NCBI RefSeq assembly: GCF_000151205.2
Contig: NC_016051.1
Location: 1,798,001-1,862,000, forward strand
Length of the DNA: 64,000 nucleotides
From: Thermococcus sp. AM4
GTDB lineage: Archaea; Methanobacteriota_B; Thermococci; Thermococcales; Thermococcaceae
Direction: 5' to 3'
Below, piece by piece: positions 53,176 to 64,000 of this stretch (position 1 is its first letter; each line of letters opens with the position of its first letter). The notes beneath the pieces were generated by a model. That model was not told the origin of the DNA, did not search any database, and worked only from the letters and a program-made list of their open reading frames with translations. The translations under genes were made by a program, and so were the position numbers.

Positions 53176-54030
53176 TTAAAAGTGTTCCGGAGGCAGCTGG
53201 TGCCCTTCGTTCCTTATCTCCCTCCAGATGGCACCGAGAATTAGCAGGGCCCCGAGGTATCCCCTCGGACTGAGAAACTCTCTGAAAAACAGGAGGGAGG
53301 CAATGTGGCCGAATATCGGTTCGGTGGAGTATATGAGCGCCGCGCGGTAAGCTTTGATGTACTTCTGGTACTTGACCTGAAGGGTGAACGCCAAGACCGT
53401 GGCAAAGGCCCCCGTGTAGAGTGCCCCCAGCCAGGGGACAGGATTCCTCCAGAGAGCAAGCTCTCCGGTGAGGATTACGTACAGGAAGGAGAGGGCGAAA
53501 TTCCAGAATATCTGCCAGAAGGACAGGCTGAGGTAGTCGTTTTCCCTGAATTTCTCGACGAGTACGATCTGAAAGGCGAAGCTCACTGCACACAGCACCG
53601 TTAGCAGGTCGCCATAGTTCAGCTCCAGAGAAGCGTTGGAGATCAAGTAAAGGCCGAGCAGAGCCAGGAGCAGGGACTCTACGTCTCTACTACCCACCTT
53701 CTCTCCGAGGAGGAAGTACGCCACGAAGGGCGTGAAGACCACGTAGAGGGAAGTTATGAAGGCTGAGTTTGAGGGGGTTGTGTACTTCAGTCCCACGATC
53801 TGGAAACCGTGCCCTAAAAACAGGGTAACGCCCAGAACAAAACCCCTCCAGAAGGTGTCCCTTCTCAGCACCCGTCCCCCAAAGAGGAGCAGCATCAGCA
53901 GGGAGGCGATGCCGAACCTGTACACTAAGAAGGTCATAGGCTCGGAATAGCCCAGGCTTACCTTCATGATCGGAAAAGTTGAACCCCAGATCGCCGTTAT
54001 GCCCAAGAGTATGGCTTCTTCTCTCTTCAT
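53176..54030 (-). CDS. EamA/DMT-family transporter
   Basis: A 284-residue membrane protein with ten hydrophobic helices in two EamA halves. The first half starts AILLGITAIWGSTFPIMKVS and has FITSLYVVFTPFVAYFLLGE. The second has AALIYSTEPIFGHIASLLFF followed by RE. Drug/metabolite exporter family; substrate unknown. Start ATG 54030 follows GGGTAAGG; the longer frame upstream runs into the promoter of the divergent OsmC-like gene. Confidence 0.87.
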   Translation of the reverse strand: MKREEAILLGITAIWGSTFPIMKVSLGYSEPMTFLVYRFGIASLLMLLLFGGRVLRRDTFWRGFVLGVTLFLGHGFQIVGLKYTTPSNSAFITSLYVVFTPFVAYFLLGEKVGSRDVESLLLALLGLYLISNASLELNYGDLLTVLCAVSFAFQIVLVEKFRENDYLSLSFWQIFWNFALSFLYVILTGELALWRNPVPWLGALYTGAFATVLAFTLQVKYQKYIKAYRAALIYSTEPIFGHIASLLFFREFLSPRGYLGALLILGAIWREIRNEGHQLPPEHF

Positions 54031-54139
54031 ACGCCTTACCCTTGTTCCTTCGTTCTTTCCCTGAACCAGCGCTTCTAAACCTTTGGTTTTGGAGACGCTT
54101 TTAAGGTTTCCGTCTGATCTTGAAGTGAGGTGGTGAAGA

Positions 54140-54571
54140 ATGCCGAAGTACAAGGACATGCCGATCAAAATATCTGGAATCCGGGTCTCCCCCACCAAGA
54201 TGAAGGTTGTTGGGGATGGCTTTGAAATAATGGTGGATAAGCTCGGCGGCGAAGCCCCCAGCCCGCTCCACTATCAGCTCGCGGCGCTGGCAGGATGCCT
54301 GAACATAGTGGGTACCCTCGTTGCCAACGACATGAAGATCGATCTCGAAGACCTTGAGGTAGAGGTCGTTGGAATATTCAACCCCTCGAAGTTCATGGGA
54401 CTCGAGGATGGCAGGGCCGGCTTTAAGGAGATTGAGGTAACGATCCGGGTGAAGACGAACGCAGACGAGGAAACCCTGAAGAAGTGGCTCAGTCTCGTGG
54501 AGGAGCGCTGTCCAATAAGCGACAACCTGAGCAACCCGACACCCATCAGGATAGGAATCAAGAGGGAGTGA
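54140..54571 (+). CDS. OsmC-family protein (peroxide-reductase-like)
   Basis: A 143-residue OsmC/Ohr-type protein. The two conserved Cys are in ALAGCLNIVGTL (about residue 53) and EERCPISDNL (about 124). Members reduce organic hydroperoxides with a Cys pair; here the physiological reductant is unknown. GAGGTGGTGA precedes the ATG. It is convergent with the small 102-residue gene. Confidence 0.88.
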   Translation: MPKYKDMPIKISGIRVSPTKMKVVGDGFEIMVDKLGGEAPSPLHYQLAALAGCLNIVGTLVANDMKIDLEDLEVEVVGIFNPSKFMGLEDGRAGFKEIEVTIRVKTNADEETLKKWLSLVEERCPISDNLSNPTPIRIGIKRE

Positions 54572-54572
54572 C

Positions 54573-54881
54573 TCACTCCCCCGGTCCGTTAACGCACGAC
54601 ATGTTCATAGCAAGGAGCATCTCGACGTAGCCACTCTCCAGGTTTCTTTTTATCCTTTCGGAGAGCTTTCTCAGTTCGTGCTCCTTGAGGGGTTCCTTGC
54701 TCCTCAGCCACTTGATAAGCCCGTCCCTTTTGTCCAGTATCACGATCTCCCCCTCTGTGATCAGGGGGACATAGTTCATCTTTACGCCGTAGAGTTCCTC
54801 GGCAAAGGCCAGCTTCGCCCTCAAAAGCTCCAGGTAGTTGGCCAGCTCCTCCCCAAGGAGTTCCCTCAAGAGCTTCTTCAT
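54573..54881 (-). CDS. Hypothetical 102-residue protein
   Basis: A soluble helical protein (LLGEELANYLELLRAKLAFA; LKEHELRKLSERIKRNLESG) ending MNMSCVNGPGE. No known motif. GGTGGGAGA precedes the ATG. Its stop is one base beyond the stop of the convergent OsmC-like gene. Confidence 0.68.
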   Translation of the reverse strand: MKKLLRELLGEELANYLELLRAKLAFAEELYGVKMNYVPLITEGEIVILDKRDGLIKWLRSKEPLKEHELRKLSERIKRNLESGYVEMLLAMNMSCVNGPGE

Positions 54882-54985
54882 TCTCCCACCAGGTGTACTT
54901 TGCTGGACAGGTTTATTAACCTATCGGGCAGATGTGGGTAGGAAAAGGGGATAAGACTCCTTAACTTATCACTCCCGGTGAGACC

Positions 54986-56713
54986 ATGCTCATGAAGTAC
55001 GCCCACCACTTCCACGCCTATCAGCCAGGGGATATAGTCTACGTTGAGGACGGCGACGGATCCAGGCCTATAGAGTACGAGGAACGGAAAAGCCCGGTCT
55101 CAATTAGGATCGGCGATGAAGAGGTTAGAGGTGAGAACTGGACGAGGGCGATGCTCTACTCCTATGAGAGGATCTCAGAGGTTCTGTCGAGGCTCCGGGG
55201 GGTCAGCGTTGACATCGAGCTCTTCACGTTCCTCATGCTCCTCCATTATCGGAAGGGCACCTTTGAGGAAACGGTTGAGCTCCTTAAGAACCTCGATGCC
55301 GTTCCAACGGTTCCATTTCATCCAATAATGCCCCATCTCGATGAATTCGAGCAGAGAATCCTCGCGGGGGTTTCCTTTGACTTCTACGCTCCCCTGATTG
55401 GGGATAAGGGCGTCATCGGCTACTGGCTTCCGGAAGCCGTGATAACGAGGAGAACGACTGAAATCGTCGAGGCTTCGACGGACAGAAAGCTAGTCTTCCT
55501 GCTCGATGAGAGACAGCTCCTCTACGACTTTCCGCAGGCGAAGTACTCGTGCAACCGCTACTCCAGCTCCTTTGTCTTCGGCCGCGAGTGGAGCCTTAGC
55601 GACGCCTTCGCCTTCAACACCCTCGACGTCCCCGGGCTGGTGAGCGAGACCCTCTCGCGGAGGGACGACTACAAGGAGAACCTCGGCGTCCCCTACCTGG
55701 TCTTCACCGCGAGCGACCTTGAGAGCCTGCTCGGCAATCCGGCACAGCTCGAACGATTCGTTGCCTGGATGGAGGGGCTTGAAAAGCGGGGCATTGAGAG
55801 GCTCTCGGCGATGGAGTTCGTTAAAAGAAAGCTCTCGGGTGAATTCAAACGACTGGAAGGAGAGTGCTCCTTTGAGATGAATGTTAAGGACTACTCCAGC
55901 TGGAGCGATTACTTTGACCTTAGCCTCGACGGCAAGACGAGCGACTCGCGCTGGCTCGGCTATCGTAGGGCCGATGGAAGGGTCTTCGCGAGGGAAATAA
56001 ACGGGAGAAAAATCTCCCAGCTCTGGAAGGTCGCCTTCACGAGGCTCTTCGAGGAGCTCAACAGGACGGTAAGGCTTGGCGTTTTAAAGGGCCTGAGAGA
56101 GCTTAACGCCGATCCCGAGGAGTTCCTGATCAGGTACGCGCGGATTTTCTTCAGGGACTACTACGATTACTTTGGCCTGGACACGTCGTTCAACTACGTT
56201 CTCGAGCCTGCCAACGGCGATAGGGACGCCCTACCGCTCGGCAGGGCCTACTACCTTATGCTCCTCGCCAACCACTCCTGCCCGCGCTTCTGGGAGAACC
56301 TCGACACACGCGTTGCCTTCTCCAATGTCTCGGTCATGGCGAAGGCTTTGATTGAGCTTATGAAGTACTTCGGGGGAAGCGAACTTCAGGGCCTTTTCAC
56401 CGAGGCCTATCTACGGCTCCTCAACTTCGAGAACCTCTACCATTTGTGGAACCTCTCCGCAATGCCTTCACTCGAGGGCTGGGAAACAAGCGAGAAAGCT
56501 TGGCGCGAGGCTTTGAAGCCGGAAGTTCCAACGAGCGGTTACAGCGTCGTAACGAGGGCCGCTCTCTATGTTGGGAAGCGTGATCTATCGGGCGAACTGA
56601 AGAGCATCCTTGATAGCTATAACCTGGAATGGGCAACCGCGGACACTGGCCACATCCCCGGCGAAAAGCACGGTATCTGGGAGAATCCCGAGTACTGCGA
56701 GCACAGGCCTTAA
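54986..56713 (+). CDS. Family GH57 glycoside hydrolase-like protein
   Basis: A 575-residue protein. The N-terminal HHFHAYQPGD is the GH57 His-containing motif 1, FHPIMPHL resembles motif 2, and IGYWLPEAV matches the region holding the catalytic nucleophile Glu in GH57. GH57 enzymes act on alpha-glucans (amylase, amylopullulanase, branching enzyme, glucanotransferase). It is shorter than the Thermococcus branching enzyme (about 675), so the activity is open. No signal peptide, so cytoplasmic. GGTGAG precedes the ATG. It overlaps the convergent CCA-adding enzyme gene by four bases. Confidence 0.83.
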   Translation: MLMKYAHHFHAYQPGDIVYVEDGDGSRPIEYEERKSPVSIRIGDEEVRGENWTRAMLYSYERISEVLSRLRGVSVDIELFTFLMLLHYRKGTFEETVELLKNLDAVPTVPFHPIMPHLDEFEQRILAGVSFDFYAPLIGDKGVIGYWLPEAVITRRTTEIVEASTDRKLVFLLDERQLLYDFPQAKYSCNRYSSSFVFGREWSLSDAFAFNTLDVPGLVSETLSRRDDYKENLGVPYLVFTASDLESLLGNPAQLERFVAWMEGLEKRGIERLSAMEFVKRKLSGEFKRLEGECSFEMNVKDYSSWSDYFDLSLDGKTSDSRWLGYRRADGRVFAREINGRKISQLWKVAFTRLFEELNRTVRLGVLKGLRELNADPEEFLIRYARIFFRDYYDYFGLDTSFNYVLEPANGDRDALPLGRAYYLMLLANHSCPRFWENLDTRVAFSNVSVMAKALIELMKYFGGSELQGLFTEAYLRLLNFENLYHLWNLSAMPSLEGWETSEKAWREALKPEVPTSGYSVVTRAALYVGKRDLSGELKSILDSYNLEWATADTGHIPGEKHGIWENPEYCEHRP

Positions 56714-58074
56714 CCCTTGATGTTCCATTTTTCCCTGCTCAGGAAGAGGTAGGCCTCCTCCTCCAGTCCACGGGGAACGTAGTTCAGCAGTATATCCGCT
56801 TCCTTCACCGCGTTCCTTATTCCTTTTCCGAGCGACACCTGGTTCTTATCGAGGAGTTCGAGGATGACATCCACAACGCTCTCCGTGACCATCTTTTCGG
56901 AGTAGAGCCTCTTTCCGATTAGCCATACCTTCTCGTTCTTCCGGTAGAAGTTCCGTCCCCGCTCGGTGAAGAACTCCGGGCCGGGCTTGATCTTCACTCT
57001 CACTCTTTTTTCCCTGTCGAGCTCGAGCATTATGAAGGCCTTTTCTTTTCTCCCGACGTTCCAGCCGAGAACGCGGAAGCCTTCCCTCTCAAGGGCCTTC
57101 TCGAAGCCCCTCGCGCTCCTCTCCAGCTGGGGCAAAAGGATGTCGTCCACCATATCCGGGGCATCGATTAGGAGCGTTACAAGGGCTGTTCCCCTTTTCC
57201 TCAGCTCGTCGAGGTAGTTTCCCTTGGGTTTCTTCGGTGGGAAGAAGAACCGGACCGAGGGATTCTCAAGGAACTCCATGCTCTTGAAGTAGAAGCGCCC
57301 GTACTTCTCCCAGCTCAGGTTGGCCGAAACGTTCCGCCGCGGGTCAACGGGGTCTATCACTATCAGCGGTCTGTCCTCCTCGGTTTCCCTCTTCACCGTC
57401 CTGAGTGCGATTTCCGGTTCTCTCCTCAGCCAGTCCGCCGGGTCTATTATCTTCTGCCTCAGTATGAAGTCAGCCTTCCTGACCACGTCGAGGAAAGAAC
57501 CGTACTTGATGACGAGGATCTCGGCCAAATAGCCGGAAAAGCCCCTAACGTAAATCTCGCTTCCATAGGCGTTGATGCCCTTCAGGAAGCGCTTGAGAAG
57601 CCTTACCTCGTCGTTCCGTCCCCGGAGGTTCTCGTTTATCCACCTTGTATGGAGTATCGAGCGGTCAACGGCAGTTCTAACGTCCCTCCAATTTCTGACG
57701 TCGTAGCAGGGAACTAAATCAACGCTCACTCCCTTATATCTCGCCCGGACGTAGGGGTGCTCCGCGTAGGCTATCTCGTAGGAGTCGAGTTGTTCTGCTA
57801 TGGCTTTTCCGAGTTCCGGGCCTTTTTTCCTCAGCTCCTCAAGGGGGGTTTCGAGGGGAAAAGCCAAGAACAGGTCAACGTCGTGGTCTCCAGCTAAATA
57901 GGTGTCCTTCGCGAGCGAGCCGACGAAGTAGGGCTTAACCTTGAGGCCAAGTTCGGTTATCTTTTCCTCTGCAAGCTCCCTCAGCTCCTTCATCAACCCC
58001 TCGACGAAGGCCCGTTCTTCCTCGCTTGGTTTTATCCGCTTGAGAACTTCGTTGACGACTTCTTCCAGTTCCAT
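56710..58074 (-). CDS. cca: CCA-adding enzyme (archaeal class I tRNA nucleotidyltransferase)
   Basis: A 454-residue enzyme that adds or repairs CCA at tRNA 3' ends. The nucleotidyltransferase motif GSLAKDTYLAGDHDVDLFLA (about residue 50) supplies the two catalytic Asp, and VDLVPCYDV the third acid. The archaeal tail domains follow (DPVDPRRNVSANLS). Start ATG 58074 follows AGGTG; GTG 58083 is an alternative. The tRNAs in this window already encode CCA, so repair may be its main role for them. Confidence 0.94.
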   Translation of the reverse strand: MELEEVVNEVLKRIKPSEEERAFVEGLMKELRELAEEKITELGLKVKPYFVGSLAKDTYLAGDHDVDLFLAFPLETPLEELRKKGPELGKAIAEQLDSYEIAYAEHPYVRARYKGVSVDLVPCYDVRNWRDVRTAVDRSILHTRWINENLRGRNDEVRLLKRFLKGINAYGSEIYVRGFSGYLAEILVIKYGSFLDVVRKADFILRQKIIDPADWLRREPEIALRTVKRETEEDRPLIVIDPVDPRRNVSANLSWEKYGRFYFKSMEFLENPSVRFFFPPKKPKGNYLDELRKRGTALVTLLIDAPDMVDDILLPQLERSARGFEKALEREGFRVLGWNVGRKEKAFIMLELDREKRVRVKIKPGPEFFTERGRNFYRKNEKVWLIGKRLYSEKMVTESVVDVILELLDKNQVSLGKGIRNAVKEADILLNYVPRGLEEEAYLFLSREKWNIKG

Positions 58075-58141
58075 TCTATGCACCTGCTGAAACTAACTCA
58101 CAATGCATCTCATATATCTTTTGTTCTGATCCTAGCCCGAC

Positions 58142-58594
58142 CTAAAGGGCGAGTCTTTCGGGAGAAGATTCATTTTCAGCGCAAAGCATTCTCCTTTTCT
58201 CCTCTTTACTGAGCGGGTAGCCGGCGTCGGTGAGGAGTTTGGCGGCAACGATTGCGAAAAGCAACCCAAGTGTTCCGAGCACGAGGAGGTTTCCGTTGAA
58301 CCATCGGCCGAATATTGAGGCCGTTATTGGGATGATGCCTATCATAAAGCGGGTGATGAGGAGGTTGTTGGCTATTCGATCTGCATCTCTTTTGGGGTAC
58401 ACCTTTGAAAGGCTCTGCCATTCCTCTCGATATGTGTGGAGGATTATAGGGGCCATCACAAGCGACCACAAGATACCGAACTTCACTCCCACTTCGGGAG
58501 CGTATTTTCCGAAGATTATTACTAAAACCTCTGCGCTTATCAATCTTGTGACGAAGTTATATATGAACTTTCTTTTGGGTGGAACGTTTATCAT
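58142..58594 (-). CDS. Small membrane protein, unknown
   Basis: A 150-residue protein with four hydrophobic helices (ISAEVLVIIFGKYAPEVGVK; FGILWSLVMAPIILHTYREE; LVLGTLGLLFAIVAAKLLTD). No family is recognised. Start ATG 58594 follows AAAGGTGAT. It lies upstream of cca on the same strand, with a 67-base gap. The 170 bases upstream hold no gene. Confidence 0.7.
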   Translation of the reverse strand: MINVPPKRKFIYNFVTRLISAEVLVIIFGKYAPEVGVKFGILWSLVMAPIILHTYREEWQSLSKVYPKRDADRIANNLLITRFMIGIIPITASIFGRWFNGNLLVLGTLGLLFAIVAAKLLTDAGYPLSKEEKRRMLCAENESSPERLAL

Positions 58595-58764
58595 GAGGAT
58601 CACCTTTAATCAGTGTAATGTTTTGGTCGCTCTGTCAGTTATAAGTTTTTTCTTATTGCTAATTTTTCGAGGGGACGAACTCATTCCGAATTTGTGTTTC
58701 CTATTAACATCACACAAAAAGTTCGAGTAAAGGGATAGAGACGGGGAGGGGAGAAAAGTTCATC

Positions 58765-59319
58765 TCATTCGGCCAGCTCGAACCTCGCAACGGTCTCGTA
58801 AATCGGGCCCTTTGGAGTAAGCGTGCTCTTCTTCAGCTCTATCGCCTCAACCTCGAACTCGCCGAAGTCCTTGTTGGCGAGGTCTTTGAGTGCAATCGCC
58901 AGTTCGACTTTATCGCGGACGAACTTGACACGTCCAATTGTTATGTGGGCCACGAAGTCCTTGTCCTTTTTGAAGCCCAGCCTTCTCATCTCGCGCTCGA
59001 CGTCGTTCGCTATCGCCTTTATTCCCTTGTCGTTTTCGATTCCGGCCCATATCACCCTCACGTAGTTCGGGTTCGGAAAGACGCCGATTCCCTTAACGCG
59101 AACGCGGTGCTTTTTGTGCTTCCTCGCTATTTCCGCCAGGGCCTTCTTGACCTCCTCCGCCGTTATCTCGTCAATTTCCCCGAGGAACTTGAGTGTCACG
59201 TGAAAGTTCTCCCGCTCGACGAACTTTATCTTTGCTGACTTGTTCCCTATCCTCTCCTGAGCCTTCAGAAGGTTGTCGCGAACCTCGTCGCTCACATCTA
59301 TCGCTATGAACGCCCTCAT
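58765..59319 (-). CDS. thpR: RNA 2',3'-cyclic phosphodiesterase (ThpR, 2'-5' RNA ligase family)
   Basis: A 184-residue 2H phosphoesterase. Both HxTx motifs are present: [12 protein letters not shown] (about residue 40) and [11 protein letters not shown] (about 125). It opens 2',3'-cyclic phosphates on RNA, and family members were first seen as 2'-5' RNA ligases. In Thermococcales it often lies near cca, which suggests a link with tRNA ends. GGTGGT precedes the ATG. Confidence 0.93.
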   Translation of the reverse strand: MRAFIAIDVSDEVRDNLLKAQERIGNKSAKIKFVERENFHVTLKFLGEIDEITAEEVKKALAEIARKHKKHRVRVKGIGVFPNPNYVRVIWAGIENDKGIKAIANDVEREMRRLGFKKDKDFVAHITIGRVKFVRDKVELAIALKDLANKDFGEFEVEAIELKKSTLTPKGPIYETVARFELAE

Positions 59320-59371
59320 ACCACCACCGAGAAAAGTTGGAGGGAGGGGTTAAAGGGATTGCGATTGGTTG

Positions 59372-60550
59372 TCATTCTTTCTCAAGGATGAACCACGGGT
59401 ACATTTCCACCTTGATTTTTATTTCTGGGGCTTCTTTGTAAGTTTTTAGATTATACATTGCACATCCTGTATAAATTATTGGTGGGCAGTAAAGCTTTTT
59501 ATATTCTCCAACAAAGCGTGCCCTTGCTTCGATTTCTATGTCTCCCTCATGAAAAGCCACTTCAGGATTAACCGTTACTATAGTTAATGTTGTTGCCCCG
59601 AATATTTCACCCCATGCAGGTGAATCTCCTTTTCTCAACTTATAAAATTTGAAGGTTATATCCCTGTTTGGATCACTGGAGGATACGTACCATCTAAAGT
59701 TAAGCCCATCACTTGAAGTTTCGCTGAATCCCGCGGATATGGAGGGTAAGATGTATGGGAATTCAGGGGCAGCACTGGCACCAATGTTTATTCCCCAAGT
59801 CTTTGTTGCCTCTTTTGATTCACCGCTCCCATAGGGCATGTAATCGGACAGGAAAACCTGTATGTTTCCATCGAATCTATTGCGATAGTTGAGGATTCTA
59901 ACTGACTCTTGGACACTGTCTACGGCTAATTTTAGGCCATTTTGCTCCTCTTTGTCTGGTACCTCGGCTTCGTGCTTTGTGAACACATAGTAGTCATATT
60001 GGCCACTTGTCGTTGTTCCATACCAAAAATCTGCTTTAACTTTGTGGGATGCCTCCAAACACACTCCCGCTGAGTTGCATACCTTTGTGGTTTTTTCTTG
60101 CCAGATTATTGTTCCTATCTTCTTAAGCTCTCTTGAGGGTTCAATATCGACTGAAACAATAGACGTTAGTGGGGTTCTTTCAATTCTAAATATATGTTTT
60201 TTGAATTCCTCTTCACTTTGAGAAATGTCGGTGCTATCGCTTATGTAGTATGTGGGTATGTACATCCCGTTGGGTAGTTCTCTGAGATATATTCCAACGA
60301 AATGAGCTGTGGAAAATTCCGACAGGTTAACCTTCAAAGTGAGGTGATCCCCGTACCTTTCAATGAATCTGAGAGCATCTTGAACGGCATTTTGTCCCGT
60401 GAATACCTTGAACTCTGGGGTGGTGCTAGGCACGGGAAGCAAGGCGTTTGGTGGTGTAGTTTTTGCATCTATCCTCTCTATTTCTGTCCCCTTTGCAGGA
60501 GAAATGGCTAAAACAACCAGAAGAATCAGTGCCAGTATTTTTAGTTTCAT
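59372..60550 (-). CDS. Secreted protein of unknown function
   Basis: A 392-residue protein with a signal peptide (MKLKILALILLVVLAISPAKG). The mature part is mostly beta-rich with aromatic segments (VKADFWYGTTTSGQYDYYVF; NFRWYVSSSDPNRDITFKFY) and two Cys pairs (VCNSAGVC and YCPPIIYTGC), which may form disulfides. No known domain. Start ATG 60550 is set by AAAGGTGAT; upstream ATGs lie too close to that site or before the TATA box. Confidence 0.75.
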   Translation of the reverse strand: MKLKILALILLVVLAISPAKGTEIERIDAKTTPPNALLPVPSTTPEFKVFTGQNAVQDALRFIERYGDHLTLKVNLSEFSTAHFVGIYLRELPNGMYIPTYYISDSTDISQSEEEFKKHIFRIERTPLTSIVSVDIEPSRELKKIGTIIWQEKTTKVCNSAGVCLEASHKVKADFWYGTTTSGQYDYYVFTKHEAEVPDKEEQNGLKLAVDSVQESVRILNYRNRFDGNIQVFLSDYMPYGSGESKEATKTWGINIGASAAPEFPYILPSISAGFSETSSDGLNFRWYVSSSDPNRDITFKFYKLRKGDSPAWGEIFGATTLTIVTVNPEVAFHEGDIEIEARARFVGEYKKLYCPPIIYTGCAMYNLKTYKEAPEIKIKVEMYPWFILEKE

Positions 60551-60598
60551 TAGGTTCATCACCTTTAATGTTTTTTCAACAGAATGTTGATCACTAGT

Positions 60599-60610
60599 TT
60601 TTATAAATTT
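60599..60610 (-). promoter_or_regulatory. TATA box of the secreted protein gene
   Basis: Minus-strand AAATTTATAAAAA lies about 50 bases before the ATG at 60550, leaving a leader of about 20-25 bases with the ribosome site AAAGGTGAT. Confidence 0.55.
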
Positions 60611-60715
60611 TTTGTTCATTAGAGTTGTTAGTATCTGTATATTTCTCTGAGTGTAGTATTACTCATAGCTATATTCTCTTTATGGGACAAGCTAAGAAAC
60701 ATAAAAGATAAAAGC

Positions 60716-61180
60716 TCACTCCCTCACCACAACGGGGAACTCCTCCCAGGGGAAGACTATCCACTTGTCTGTTCTGAAGACGTAGAAGTCCGGCACCACC
60801 TTCGTCCAGGGCTTCATGCTGAGGCACGCTACTTTGACCTCCTTCGCCCCGGCCTTCTTGACCTCCTCGATGACGACCTCAAGGGTCTTTCCGGTATCGC
60901 TGACGTCATCTACAATAACTACCTTCTTGCCCTCCAGCGAGCCGTGGAGCGGAATCGTCACAACTGGCTTTTCCATCCTCTCGTCGATGCCCTTGTAGAA
61001 CTTGACATCTATGACCTTGAGCTCCACATCGCCCAGAACGTGGCTCAGCCTCACCGCTGGAATAAGCCCGCCCCTCGCGATTCCGACTATCACGTCGGGC
61101 ATGAAGTGCTTCTGTATCTCCTCGGCGAGCGCGAAGACGGCCCTATCAATCTGCCACCAGGTCAGGTAAACCTTGTCCAT
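60716..61180 (-). CDS. Purine phosphoribosyltransferase-like protein
   Basis: A 154-residue type I phosphoribosyltransferase. The PRPP loop is VVIVDDVSDTGKTL (about residue 88), and DVIVGIARGGLIPAVRLSHV holds the pyrophosphate loop. The ending WIVFPWEEFP resembles the Gpt/xanthine-guanine group. It likely salvages a purine base. GGAGGTG precedes the ATG. It is followed by a 95-base gap with no gene. Confidence 0.86.
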   Translation of the reverse strand: MDKVYLTWWQIDRAVFALAEEIQKHFMPDVIVGIARGGLIPAVRLSHVLGDVELKVIDVKFYKGIDERMEKPVVTIPLHGSLEGKKVVIVDDVSDTGKTLEVVIEEVKKAGAKEVKVACLSMKPWTKVVPDFYVFRTDKWIVFPWEEFPVVVRE

Positions 61181-61340
61181 GGGAACACCTCCGAATAGCG
61201 TGAGTTCTCAACGCCAAACTTAAGCTTTGGGTGAGTGGTGGAAGTTAAAAGATAGGGATTAAAAAACCTATTTTGGCAGGAATATGTTAAAAGATGTCTG
61301 GAGGAACGAAATTAAGGGGCAAAGAAAACGGAAGAAACCC

Positions 61341-64000
<2,660 letters not shown>

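Overview
The window is a chromosomal segment of a hyperthermophilic archaeon of the order Thermococcales, most likely a carboxydotrophic Thermococcus. The evidence is an archaeal TBP, archaeal BRE/TATA promoters, GGTGAT-type ribosome binding sites, tRNAs with encoded CCA, and many typical Thermococcus genes. These include phosphopantothenate synthetase, a sulfide dehydrogenase/Nfn pair, class I CCA-adding enzyme, STT3-type oligosaccharyltransferase and an intein-bearing class II ribonucleotide reductase. The species cannot be read from the sequence alone.

Left part (1-17 kb): the end of a divergent TBP gene is followed by a long minus-strand CO-oxidation locus. Read in its own direction it runs corQ, corR, cooF, cooS (CO dehydrogenase), cooC, two CooT-like genes, a five-subunit membrane NiFe hydrogenase, and a seven-gene Mrp-type Na+/H+ antiporter module. 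This matches the codh-mch-mnh3 cluster known from T. onnurineus: CO is oxidised, electrons pass through the CooF ferredoxin to H+ reduction, and the antiporter module makes a Na+ gradient. CorR carries a radical-SAM-like Cys motif ahead of its LysR-like helix-turn-helix. A perfect inverted repeat lies upstream of the cooF TATA box. An MFS transporter gene just beyond corQ lacks its 3' end.

AT-rich accessory region (17-28.5 kb): mostly unrecognised genes. It has a small ribbon-helix-helix protein, a 588-residue HTH protein, a winged-helix repressor candidate with strong palindromic operators, and an operon of zinc-ribbon/HTH protein, AAA+ ATPase, two small proteins, a Rad50/SMC-like ATPase with a CxxC hook and a second zinc-ribbon protein. 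Divergent from that operon, across a symmetrical promoter, is a PAPS-reductase-family protein fused to a ferredoxin domain. This is the best candidate for an undescribed system. A structured non-coding RNA candidate sits at its right edge.

Middle (28.7-34 kb): sudAB/nfn with two SurR-type motifs, phosphopantothenate synthetase, an XRE regulator with a probably leaderless transcript, and tRNA-Ile(GAT) and tRNA-Glu(CTC).

N-glycosylation and surface locus (33.8-51.6 kb): a flippase, an STT3/AglB oligosaccharyltransferase, a sequon-rich repeat protein, two glycosyltransferases, a 2,933-residue secreted protein of about 21 tandem Ig-like repeats, and a multispanning membrane protein that shares the giant protein's C-terminal domain.

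Right part (51.6-64 kb): ordinary Thermococcales genes (C2H2-like zinc finger, EamA transporter, OsmC-like protein, GH57 hydrolase, CCA-adding enzyme, ThpR, a secreted protein, a phosphoribosyltransferase). The last gene is the class II ribonucleotide reductase, interrupted by an intein that runs off the window end.
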